From JAAELZ01 sp965237485 (GTDB lineage: Bacteria; Pseudomonadota; Gammaproteobacteria; Arenicellales; Poriferihabitantaceae): DNA of 64,000 bases. The notes under the pieces were generated by a model. The model ran no database searches. It was given only the letters and a program-made list of their open reading frames with translations, and had not been told where the DNA came from. The stretch spans positions 124,001 through 188,000 of the forward strand of contig CBDEFQ010000004.1 in NCBI GenBank assembly GCA_965237485.1. The letters are read 5' to 3'. A program made the translations under genes and the position numbers. This document shows positions 35,169 through 43,370 of this stretch, in pieces; within the stretch, counting starts at the first letter, position 1; every line of letters starts with the position of its first letter.

Positions 35169-35256
35169 GAAGCCGCTAAGCGGCAAAGAGAGCCAACAAC
35201 GAGCACACTATTCCTATCACCCTCAATGTTGAGTGTGTGTTTTATAGGAATAAATA

Positions 35257-36156
35257 ATGAACTCATCAGATCAAACTCGTTTTGACTCTCTTTACCAACA
35301 ACATATTAACGTACTTCGCCTGCAAGGCAAAGCCGACGCAACTATAGATAGCTATTCGCGAGCTGTGCGCCGAGTGTCGGCGTTCTTTGATTGTTGTCCC
35401 GACCAGCTCAGCCAACAACAATTACGGGACTACTTCTTGTCTCTGGTGCACAGCCATTCCTGGTCTACGGTAAAACTCGACCGTAACGGCCTGCAATTCT
35501 TTTATCGCTACATTCTCAACAAATCTTGGCAGTGGATAGAGATTGTAAAACCGCCTAGGGTTCAAACTCTGCCTGATATTCTGTCGACGGAGGAAGTGGG
35601 CCGCGTCATCAACCAGACACGCGAAGCGCGTTACCAAACTTATCTTTTGTGCGTGTACAGCATGGGGCTGCGCTTGAGCGAGGCGCTCAACCTGACCATT
35701 GCTGACATCGACAGTGCTCGCCATAAAGTGCATGTACGTTGCGGCAAAGGTCGTAAAGATCGGTTTGTATTTTTGCCTGATCGAACGCTCGATTTATTGC
35801 GCACTTATTGGGCCAGTCATCGTAACCCTAAATGGCTATTTCCTCAGGGAAAAACCAACCAACTTCGCCGCTCAGCCAGCGCACCGATGGACCGCGGCGG
35901 CTTGCAAAAATCGGTTAAGGTCATCGTCAAAAGTTGCGGCATTCATAAGCGCGTTACCATTCACACCTTTCGCCACTGCTATGGCGCACACTTGGTCGAG
36001 TCAGGCGTTCACTTGCGCGCCATCCAGCGCGAGATGGGCCATGAATGTCCCAAGACAACGGTGCTTTACACGCAACTCACCGACGTGGTGCAACGCAACA
36101 CCGGCTCGCGGATAAACACCTTGATTGATGGCTTGGACTTTGAGGTGATCGCCTAA
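35257..36156 (+). CDS. Tyrosine recombinase of the IS91-type element
   Basis: 299 residues with the phage-integrase fold: SAM-like N-terminal domain (DATIDSYSRAVRRVSAFF) and a catalytic domain with Arg in YSMGLRLSEALNL, HTFRHCYGAHLVE (HxxR), GHECPKTTVLYTQL (His and nucleophile Tyr). Many IS91 relatives carry such a gene directly upstream of the transposase. It appears intact. Confidence 0.88.
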   Translation: MNSSDQTRFDSLYQQHINVLRLQGKADATIDSYSRAVRRVSAFFDCCPDQLSQQQLRDYFLSLVHSHSWSTVKLDRNGLQFFYRYILNKSWQWIEIVKPPRVQTLPDILSTEEVGRVINQTREARYQTYLLCVYSMGLRLSEALNLTIADIDSARHKVHVRCGKGRKDRFVFLPDRTLDLLRTYWASHRNPKWLFPQGKTNQLRRSASAPMDRGGLQKSVKVIVKSCGIHKRVTIHTFRHCYGAHLVESGVHLRAIQREMGHECPKTTVLYTQLTDVVQRNTGSRINTLIDGLDFEVIA

Positions 36157-37193
36157 TGGAACTCGCCTCGATACTAAACCGCCATCCCGATGCTTTGTGC
36201 CTGTTGGGCGGCGCAGAGCGCAGCACCGCCAACGCCATTAGCGGGTGCCGCACGGCCCAATATGGTCTTATGCTTACGCATTGTGGCCAGTGCAATGAAT
36301 CACAAAACCACCCGCGCTCCTGTGGCCACCGCAGTTGCCCTCGCTGTCTGAATCATGCCAGCAGTGAATGGCTGGATCGCCAGAGCACAAAATTATTGCC
36401 TTGTGATTACTTTATGGTGACCTTTACCTTGCCTTATGAACTGCGTCGTATAGCCAAGCACCATTCCAAAACCGTGTATGACGCACTCATGGATTGCGCC
36501 GCCAGTACGCTTAAAACCTTCGCCAAGAACGATATTAAGTGTGCAGAGCACATTGGCTTTAGCACCGTTTTACACACCCATACTCGCAAGCTCGATTACC
36601 ACCCGCATGTGCATGTGGTGTTTCCCAATGGGGGCTTATCAAAGGACAAAGCGTTGTGGCAATCCAAGCCCGGCAACTACTTGTTCAATGGCAAGGCGCT
36701 TGCCTGCGTGTTCCGTGCTCGGCTACTACGGGCTTTGCGAGCAGCCGATCTTGATCTTCCCTGCACCCCAAAACACTGGATCGTGCACTGCAAGCAGATT
36801 GGCAAAGGCTTACCGGCGTTTAAATATCTCTCGCGGTATCTGTATCGCGGGGTTATTAGTGAGAACAATATTCTCAGTGATCGCGATGGTCAAATCACCT
36901 TTCGTTATCAGGACAACAAAGGCAAATCCCGCACCCGCTGCCTCGACTCAAAGGCGTTCATTGCATTGGTTTTGCAACACGTTCTACCAAAGGGGTTTCG
37001 CCGGGTGCGCGATTACGGTTTTGTGCACGGCAACGCCAAACAAACCTTAAAGCGAGTGCAATGGGCCTTGCAGGTGGTTGTACCGTCCGGACCAATCAGG
37101 CCAAAACGACAAAGACCAATTTGGCGTTGCAAGCACTGCGCCACGCCTCTGGTTATCATTGGCTTTTGTCGCCGTCGCTTCGAATCAGGTTAA
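36156..37193 (+). CDS. IS91-family HUH transposase
   Basis: 345 residues. A zinc-binding N-terminus (CGQCNESQNHPRSCGHRSCPRC), the HUH motif in DYHPHVHVVFPNGG, and catalytic tyrosines in FKYLSRYLYRGVI. It nicks one strand and moves the element by rolling-circle replication from its origin end. A second CxxC pair lies at the C-terminus (WRCKHCATP). Intact and probably functional. Confidence 0.92.
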   Translation: MELASILNRHPDALCLLGGAERSTANAISGCRTAQYGLMLTHCGQCNESQNHPRSCGHRSCPRCLNHASSEWLDRQSTKLLPCDYFMVTFTLPYELRRIAKHHSKTVYDALMDCAASTLKTFAKNDIKCAEHIGFSTVLHTHTRKLDYHPHVHVVFPNGGLSKDKALWQSKPGNYLFNGKALACVFRARLLRALRAADLDLPCTPKHWIVHCKQIGKGLPAFKYLSRYLYRGVISENNILSDRDGQITFRYQDNKGKSRTRCLDSKAFIALVLQHVLPKGFRRVRDYGFVHGNAKQTLKRVQWALQVVVPSGPIRPKRQRPIWRCKHCATPLVIIGFCRRRFESG

Positions 37194-37382
37194 TTGCTTA
37201 GATCCAACAAGCTCACTAAAGTCACTTAATACGGAGGACCCCAGCTTTATGCAATAAGAAAGTACCATCACTCGGCGAGTGAGACGCCCACTCGCCTGCA
37301 ATCTTAAGCGAAACCCTGAACGCTTAAAGTCACAAGGACCAGTAGCGGATATATTTACTTAATAGAGGTAACCCCCGGGCTT

Positions 37383-37438
37383 GTTCAACAATTGGATAAA
37401 GTCGCGGCTGCGCGGCGACTTATCCTTATTCGTTAGGC
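37383..37438 (-). repeat. attC site 3
   Basis: 56 bp, strong dyad. Minus strand R'' GCCTAAC, then GGATAAGTCGC ... GCGACTTTATCC, R' GTTGAAC. It lies 3 bp past the stop of the first cassette gene. Confidence 0.8.
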
Positions 37439-37441
37439 GTA

Positions 37442-37848
37442 TTATTTAATTCCATTGCATTTTCCATCGAAAAAACCATATAGTGTTTTCAGCGCTAGTG
37501 TTTTACTCAATGTTGAAAACATACCTTTCATTTCATTCGGTGAGTCATATGAGTCATAGATGTGAAGTTGGTTCCCAACTTCTACTAAATGACTATAGTA
37601 AGCGTAATGCTCATTCGGAATTTCAAGATTTATATGACCATCAGAATCCCCCCCCAAACCCCCCAAAGGCCAACCCACCACCTATACTCATCAAGAACGA
37701 TATAGACTGTTTTTGTTTCTTTACTTTCTCCAACTGATATTTCACCCTTGCATTCATAGCTAGATGTAACACTCGAAAAATTAATAAGGAATAAAAACAA
37801 ACCAACAACTAAAGATATTAGAGCAGCTAAATATTTAAGAAGTTTCAT
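37442..37848 (-). pseudogene. First integron cassette gene, frameshifted in G-runs
   Basis: From the ATG at 37848: signal anchor MKLLKYLAALISLVVGLFLFL, then SYECKGEISVGESKETKTVYIVLDE and YRWWVGLWG. After two G-runs (six and eight bases in 37650-37670) the frame is lost, while the other frame carries SDGHINLEIPNEHYAYYSHL through to FFDGKCNGIK beside the attC. The two halves make one exported protein of roughly 130 residues. The G-runs could be a slippage hot spot. Function unknown. Confidence 0.6.
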
Positions 37849-37863
37849 AATATTCCTCTTTGC

Positions 37864-37910
37864 GCCTAACAGTACGTTATGAAGGACGTTGTTCTACATA
37901 ACATTATTAT
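37864..37910 (-). promoter_or_regulatory. attI-like integration site region
   Basis: GTTAGGC (minus strand, 37870-37864) lies 15 bp before the first cassette start and marks the crossover. Upstream are GTTATG-type boxes (GTTATGTAGAACAACG, CATAAC), resembling the integrase-binding repeats of attI sites. It lies between intI and the array, as expected. Confidence 0.55.
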
Positions 37911-38037
37911 CGGGATGCGCGATAGTTTTATGAATTTATATTTAAATAGCATGCAACATATAACATATTGTTAATAAACTATATATATTCAGATTTGATG
38001 AATATCATATTTATATAGTAGGATATTATCCTGCTTA

Positions 38038-38183
38038 ATGGAAAAATTGCAAGCTTTGAAAACCTCGTCGCCATTTTTGAATGATCTTGTGAACTATATG
38101 GCGGTTAGGCGATATAGTAAGCGAACCATCAACTCCTATTTATGGATTACGGACTATATCAAGTTTTCGCAGCGAAAGCATCC
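38038..38183 (+). pseudogene. intI: Integron integrase IntI, N-terminal fragment
   Basis: Codons 1-49 read MEKLQALKTSS, then FLNDLVNYMAVRRYSKRTI and NSYLWITDYIKFSQRKHP, matching the N-terminal domain of IntI (cf. F...R.RYY.KKT...Y..WI..YI.FH..KHP). It then enters IS256 copy 2 at 38184. Catalytic domain and the rest are absent from the window. Divergent orientation from the cassettes supports the identification. Confidence 0.75.
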
Positions 38184-39390
38184 GATTACGCAACATTGGG
38201 TAGGGCCTTTTTGTCTAGCAAGTTGACTCATTGTCGTTCCACACGATATATCGATGATTAGCATTAGCCCATTCGTCGTCAATCTCAATCAGAATGGCAC
38301 TGACTAATCGTAACCAAGCCTCTCGGTTAGGAAAGACTCTGACCAAGCGGGTTCGCCGCTTAAGTTCTTGTTGAACCGTCCGTTCAATGCGGTTGGAGGT
38401 TCGCATTTTCTTTTGGTGTCTATCTGCAAGGCAAACACATTTAACCCTTCAGGCACATTGTTTTCTAGCCACTGCGCCAAGTGAGCATGCTTTTCCTGGT
38501 ACTGGCTCACAAGGACTTTTAGATTAACCTGAGCAGCTGCCCTATTGGGTGCATTCCAAACACTACGCAGCTCACCACCAATGCGCTGCTTGATCTTGTG
38601 ATTGGGGGCATGATGCATTGCATTCTGCGCCAGATGAAACTGGCAACGCTGCCAAGGTATACCTGGGAACACTGCCTTTCTAGCGGCTTTTAAGCCACGG
38701 TGATCATCACTGACAATAAACTCAATACCATGTATGCCCCGGTCAGCCAAGCCTTTGAGGAACGCTCGCCAGTTAACCTCGGCTTCATTAAGCGCCATTG
38801 CCGTTCCTAATACGCAACGCCGTCCACAAGGCAATACACCCAGCGCACTCAACACCGCCATATCAATCACTTGGTGGCCCTCACCCACCTTTTCATAACG
38901 CGCATCAAGGATTAGGTAAGAGACTTTACCCAAAGGACGATCACGCCAGACTTTTAACGCCTCATCCATGCTCTGGTTAGCCCGTGAGACCGGTGTAGAG
39001 GAGATGCTTTCAATACCCATGCTCTGACTTTTTCGACTCGGCACGTGCTAACGCCCGTCACGTACATTTCAGCAACGGTCAGCAGCATCGCACGTTGGCT
39101 GCGTAAGCCGCGTTCTAGCGATTGAGGGTAAAAAGGTTCATCAACGTGTTGAGCGGTCTTTGGGATACGCAGATTGAGCGTACCGGCTTGCGTATCGATA
39201 CGCTTATCCTGGTAGCCATGGGCAAACCCTGGCCGGTCTTGACTATGCTCATAGTGTGATGCGCCTGGAAACGGCTCTCTTTCAATCTTCATCGCCTCAT
39301 TGAGCAGTGCGGTGAGCACGGGGCGCATGGCATCGGGGCCTTCTGAGATGTGTGTTCCACTACTACGTCAAATACGTTATTGTTTGATTG
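38184..39390 (-). mobile_element. IS256-family element, copy 2 (defective)
   Basis: 1207 bp, inverted relative to copy 1, with the same ends. Left flank is intI. No target duplication, and no intI sequence on the right flank, so DNA next to it has been deleted. Confidence 0.85.
38215..39328 (-). pseudogene. IS256-family transposase, frameshifted
   Basis: The N-terminal reading (from 39328) is uninterrupted through LERGLRSQRAMLLTVAEMY, where copy 1 has a stop. A 4-base deletion in AAAGTC(ATGC)AGAGC near 39032 shifts the frame, and a further single-base deletion near 38430 shifts it again before SSNRIERTVQQELKRRTR (here TSNRIERTV). Non-functional; its lesions differ from those of copy 1. Confidence 0.82.
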
Positions 39391-39726
39391 GGTCATTTGG
39401 GTGTCTCCAGTATGTTAATTGCTTAAAACAGGGAACGCACAAAGGGCTCAACTTACAAGACACCAAGATAGAAAATTTGAATAAATCAAAAATTCGAAAA
39501 AATTCCCCCTGGGGGAAAAAGGCCATACTGCTCTATCTAATATAAAAGTCCATACCTGAAGTTACAGTATCCTAGCAAATAGTTTGACTAAGTGCTGTTA
39601 TAAAAAGTGAATGATGAATGTCGCTGCAAATTAATTAGTAGACGCGAAAGAGCCTTATTTATGGCTTAAAGCAGTGCTTGGCCTATGCTAATATCCCGCC
39701 ACTTTTAATATCACACAATAGCCCAA
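39391..39726. other. Intergenic region between IS256 copy 2 and etfB
   Basis: No coding sequence found. It holds a palindrome TTCCCCCTGGGGGAA (39503-39517) and presumably the etf promoter near the end. No trace of the missing intI portion is recognisable. Confidence 0.5.
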
Positions 39727-40479
39727 ATGAAAGTCTTGGTACCAGTAAAACGGGTGATCGACTATAACGTGAAGATTCGCGTTAAGTCTGATCAATCCGG
39801 CGTTGAAACCGAAAATGTCAAAATGGCGATGAATCCATTTGATGAGGTTGCAATTGAAGAAGCTTTGCGTATGCGTGAAGCTGGTGTCGCGACCGAAGTG
39901 GTTGCCATTTCGATTGGCACAGAAAAATCACAAGAGACCCTACGCACCGCTTTGGCGATGGGCGCAGATGAAGCAATTTTGATTAAAACCGATGCGCCTG
40001 TTGAGCCACTGGGCGTAGCTAAATTGCTCAAAAAGGTGGTTGATGATAAGTCCCCTGGTGTGGTGATCTTGGGCAAGCAAGCGATTGATGATGATTCAAA
40101 CCAAACGGGGCAGATGTTGGCAGCATTGTTGGATTGGCCGCAAGGCACCTTCGCTTCTAAAGCCGAGTTCTCAGATGGCAGTGTAGCGTTGAGTCGCGAA
40201 ACTGATGACGGCATCGAAACTTTAAACTTGTCACTGCCGGCGATCATCACCACCGATTTGCGCTTAAACGAGCCGCGTTATCCTAATTTGCCAAACATTA
40301 TGAAGGCCAAGAAAAAGCCGCTTGAAGTGATCGAAGCAGATAGCACGGGTGTTGATTTCGCGCCACGCTTAAATGTGGTGAAAGTGGAAGAGCCGGCTGA
40401 ACGTGAGCCTGGCATCATTGTTGGCAGCGTAGAAGAGCTGGTTGATAAATTACGTAACGTGGAGAAGGTAATATCATGA
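39727..40479 (+). CDS. etfB: Electron transfer flavoprotein beta subunit
   Basis: 250 residues: MKVLVPVKRVIDYNVKIRV start, NPFDEVAIEEALR and the AMP-binding GKQAIDDDSNQTGQMLA segment. It partners EtfA to accept electrons from acyl-CoA and other dehydrogenases and pass them to the quinone pool. Overlaps etfA by 4 bp (ATGA). Confidence 0.95.
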   Translation: MKVLVPVKRVIDYNVKIRVKSDQSGVETENVKMAMNPFDEVAIEEALRMREAGVATEVVAISIGTEKSQETLRTALAMGADEAILIKTDAPVEPLGVAKLLKKVVDDKSPGVVILGKQAIDDDSNQTGQMLAALLDWPQGTFASKAEFSDGSVALSRETDDGIETLNLSLPAIITTDLRLNEPRYPNLPNIMKAKKKPLEVIEADSTGVDFAPRLNVVKVEEPAEREPGIIVGSVEELVDKLRNVEKVIS

Positions 40480-41405
40480 GCGTATTAGTAGTTGCTGAAC
40501 ATAATAACAGCGAATTAAATGGCATGACCCTAAACGCGATTAGCGCGGCAAGCCAATTGGGTGATACAGATATTCATGTGTTGGTCGCGGGTAGTGATTG
40601 CGCTGCGGTTGCGCAAGAAGTCGCTTCGGCCGCAGGTGTAAGCAAAGTATTGCACGCCGATGACGCGAACTTGGCAAATGCTATTGCTGAGAACGTATCT
40701 GCGCTGGTTGGCCGTATAGCCGATGATTACAGCCATATTCTAGCCGTCGCGACCGCATCGGGCAAAAACTGGATGCCGCGATTGGCGGCTAAGCTTGATG
40801 TGCAACAAATTTCAGATATCTCAGCGATAGTGAGCACCGACACCTTTGTACGGCCCATCTATGCCGGTAATGCGGTGGCCACGGTGCAAAGCACTGACGC
40901 GACAAAGCTAATTACTGTCCGCAGTACGTCTTTTGAAGCACTCGAGGGCACAAGCTCAGCCAGTGTTGAAAGCATTGATGCTGAAGCGGCGTTTGCTGGC
41001 ACACAATTTGTATCTGAGCATATCGGTCAATCTGATCGTCCGGACTTAGTCAGCGCGAAGATTGTTGTTTCGGGTGGACGCGGAATGGGCAGCGAAGAGA
41101 ACTTTAAGATTCTCGAGCCATTGGCTGAAAAGCTCAACGCCGCGATCGGCGCATCACGCGCAGCGGTTGATGCAGGTTATGCTCCAAATGAACTACAAGT
41201 AGGGCAAACCGGTAAAGTGGTTGCACCAGACGTATATATTGCATTCGGCATATCGGGCGCAATTCAGCATTTGGCCGGCATGAAAGAAAGCAAAGTGATC
41301 GTTGCGGTGAATACTGACGAAGATGCACCGATTTTTCAGGTGGCAAGCTACGGTTTGGTAGCAGACTTGTTTGATGTTATCCCTGCCTTAGAGGCAGCGT
41401 TATAA
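40476..41405 (+). CDS. etfA: Electron transfer flavoprotein alpha subunit
   Basis: 309 residues. The C-terminal FAD-binding domain carries IVVSGGRGMGSEENF, GASRAAVDAGYAPNELQVGQTGKVVAPDVYIAFGISGAIQHLAGMK and NTDEDAPIFQVASYGLVADLF. Forms a heterodimer with EtfB. No ETF:quinone oxidoreductase gene is adjacent. A strong terminator follows. Confidence 0.95.
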   Translation: MSVLVVAEHNNSELNGMTLNAISAASQLGDTDIHVLVAGSDCAAVAQEVASAAGVSKVLHADDANLANAIAENVSALVGRIADDYSHILAVATASGKNWMPRLAAKLDVQQISDISAIVSTDTFVRPIYAGNAVATVQSTDATKLITVRSTSFEALEGTSSASVESIDAEAAFAGTQFVSEHIGQSDRPDLVSAKIVVSGGRGMGSEENFKILEPLAEKLNAAIGASRAAVDAGYAPNELQVGQTGKVVAPDVYIAFGISGAIQHLAGMKESKVIVAVNTDEDAPIFQVASYGLVADLFDVIPALEAAL

Positions 41406-41422
41406 GCCGCTTATAGTTGTAC

Positions 41423-41456
41423 AGACCTCTTCTCATCCTAGGTGAAGAGGTCTTTA
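41423..41456 (+). terminator. Terminator after etfBA
   Basis: AGACCTCTTC (41423-41432) and GAAGAGGTCT (41444-41453) form a perfect 10-bp stem with an 11-base loop, followed by TTTAAA. Confidence 0.8.
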
Positions 41457-41773
41457 AATATTTCTAAAATTTGTGAACCTTCCAAAGGAAATTTTTAAGG
41501 GGGGGCCTAAACTCAGCTTAGAAGGATGGTAAGCCCTCAAGGATTAAATTGATTTTATGTCTTTCTAGACGCAGCTTCTACATATGCGTGTAGATTACGA
41601 GTGAAGAAGATGGTCTAACCAATCTTGCTGAGGCAGACAGCTTGCTCAAGCTCAATTCAATAGTGGTTATTAGTTGTGTAAACCGTGGCCATACGGATAT
41701 TTTGTTTAGCCCTAAAACAAAAACCTATCTGTCGGATACCTTGTTGCAACTAACAGTGTAGATCATAAGGTAA
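41457..41773. other. Gene-free stretch between etfA and LysE gene
   Basis: About 317 bp with only short frames on both strands. A run of G (GGGGGGG near 41503) and no recognisable repeat or gene. Confidence 0.5.
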
Positions 41774-42400
41774 TCAAAGTTGCGCTGTGAGCAATTTAAG
41801 TGCCAGCCCTACAAACACGACTGCAGCTGTGCGGTTCAATAGGCGTTGAACTTTTTGTGAGTTTTGCAGCCTAGGGCCCAGTAAGCCGGCAAGCAAGGCG
41901 ATGCCACCAAATATGAGTAAGGTGGCAATAATAAACAAAGCCCCTAGTATTACAATTTGAAACGCTACCGAGCCACGCGCAGGGTCGGTAAATTGTGGAA
42001 GAAAAGCCAAAAAGAATATGGTCACCTTGGGGTTGGTGACATTCATGATAAAGCCTCTAAAGAATAGTTTTGCAGTACTCAATTTCGGCGCGTTGCCCGT
42101 AGTTTGTTTAATAGCCGATGCGTTAAACGCGCCCCAAGCCAAGAAAAGTAAATAGGCCGCACCAATAAACTTCAGAGCATTAAATAAGTTTGGAGAAGCA
42201 GCCAATATCGCGGCTACACCTAAACTAACTGCCGCAGTATGAATGAGTATGCCGCTAGCCAAGCCAACCGTGACTATCAGGCCAGCGATACGCCCATTGA
42301 GCATTGACTGGGTCAGTACGAAAATATTATCCGGGCCTGGAGATAAAGCCAGTATCACCGATACGCCAAAGAAGCTGCTGGCTACGTCGAAGGGGATCAC
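41774..42400 (-). CDS. LysE/RhtB-family amino-acid exporter
   Basis: 208 residues, about six transmembrane helices. Family signature LALSPGPDNIFVLTQSM at residues 18-34, then GLASGILIHTAAVSLGVAAIL and GFIMNVTNPKVTIFFLAFLPQF. Exports amino acids or related small molecules from the cytoplasm; substrate unknown. Downstream of lpxL on the same strand (45-bp gap). Confidence 0.88.
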   Translation of the reverse strand: MIPFDVASSFFGVSVILALSPGPDNIFVLTQSMLNGRIAGLIVTVGLASGILIHTAAVSLGVAAILAASPNLFNALKFIGAAYLLFLAWGAFNASAIKQTTGNAPKLSTAKLFFRGFIMNVTNPKVTIFFLAFLPQFTDPARGSVAFQIVILGALFIIATLLIFGGIALLAGLLGPRLQNSQKVQRLLNRTAAVVFVGLALKLLTAQL

Positions 42401-42445
42401 AACTCGTAATTTCTTATAAAAGCTTGGATTAGGTCATATGCGAAA

Positions 42446-43357
42446 TTAGCCATAAACACTGACTTCGCCATCAGGACGCCTTTTAAAACGTTTGTGCGAC
42501 CATAAATAATCTGCAATGGTTTGCTCCACTAACTTCTCTATTTCGTGATTCATGCGCGTGGTGTCGGCTAGCGGATCGCCAAGCGGGTAATTCTCTAGAG
42601 GTGGGTGTAGCTGAGTTTTGATTCCTTGCCCCCACGGTAAAATTTGGCTGCTACACGGAATGACAATGGCTTTGCCAGCACTGGCCATTTTACCCATGGC
42701 TGGAAAGGTTGATGCGGGGTTTCCAAAGAAGGGTACGAACAGCCCGTGTTTAGCGCCGGCATTTTGATCAGGTAAATAGTAAAACGGCTTGCCGCTTCGA
42801 ATTTGTCGAATCAGGCTGGTTAGCGGTGCTTTACGGTCAAACATTTCTATATTGAACCTGCCGCGTTGTGAGATTGATAATGCATCGAACAGCGCATTTT
42901 TATTAGTTTGGTACATGCTGGTCATGTGGTATTCAACCGACAAAGCGATGCCGCCAGCATCTAGGGCTACAAAGTGGGGTGCAAGCAGAATGATGTTATG
43001 TCCGTCTTGTTTGGCTTTATCCAAATGTTCTTCGCCATTTATGGAGACGATACGCTTTACACGTTTAGTTGAACCCCACCAAATAGGGCCTATTGATAGC
43101 ACACTACAGACCAACAAGCGAAAGTGGCGTCTTGCGATTTGCTTACGCTTGGCTTCGCTGTAATCAGGAAAACATAAGCGTAAATTGGTGAGCGTAATCT
43201 GTCTTCTAGATTTCACTAAGATATACAGTACCTCGCCGAGCAGGGCACTGATTGCGTAAATTAACGTAAAGGGTAGCAGACCAATCAGCCGTAGTATGCC
43301 GACCACTAGCCAGCTTGACCAATAACGAGGGTGTGCGAGCGATGGGGAGGCTGACAA
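42446..43357 (-). CDS. lpxL: Lipid A late acyltransferase, LpxL/HtrB family
   Basis: 303 residues with an N-terminal membrane anchor (LLPFTLIYAISALLGEVLYI). Catalytic HX4D motif APHFVALDAGG, then MYQTNKNALFD, RGRFN, PFYYLPDQNAGAKHGLFVPFFG with the conserved DQ, and TFPAMGKMA. Adds a secondary acyl chain to Kdo2-lipid IVA at the inner membrane. LpxM-type specificity is an alternative. It starts 13 bp downstream of the fumarase stop, so it is probably in the same transcript. Confidence 0.88.
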   Translation of the reverse strand: MSASPSLAHPRYWSSWLVVGILRLIGLLPFTLIYAISALLGEVLYILVKSRRQITLTNLRLCFPDYSEAKRKQIARRHFRLLVCSVLSIGPIWWGSTKRVKRIVSINGEEHLDKAKQDGHNIILLAPHFVALDAGGIALSVEYHMTSMYQTNKNALFDALSISQRGRFNIEMFDRKAPLTSLIRQIRSGKPFYYLPDQNAGAKHGLFVPFFGNPASTFPAMGKMASAGKAIVIPCSSQILPWGQGIKTQLHPPLENYPLGDPLADTTRMNHEIEKLVEQTIADYLWSHKRFKRRPDGEVSVYG

Positions 43358-43370
43358 GGTACGTGGTAGG

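Larger units (their letters stand above)
35169..37379 (+). mobile_element. IS91-type rolling-circle element within the cassette array
   Basis: Contains a tyrosine recombinase gene and a HUH/Y-type transposase gene overlapping by one base. The right end is followed by CTTG (37380-37383), one of the tetranucleotides flanking the origin end of IS91 elements; the left end follows GAAC at 35165-35168. No target duplication, as expected for rolling-circle transposition. Exact termini are inferred. The 37194-37379 part is non-coding origin-end DNA. Confidence 0.7.

Noticed and set aside
35080..35250. Structured non-coding RNA upstream of the IS91 recombinase
   Set aside because: The strong dyads are explained by attC site 2 and the short GCCGCTAAGCGGC palindrome at the IS91 left end.
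12856..39390. A 24-kb composite transposon bounded by the two IS256 copies
   Set aside because: Both transposases are defective, no target duplication surrounds the pair, and the interval holds core genes such as ilvC, ksgA and apr.
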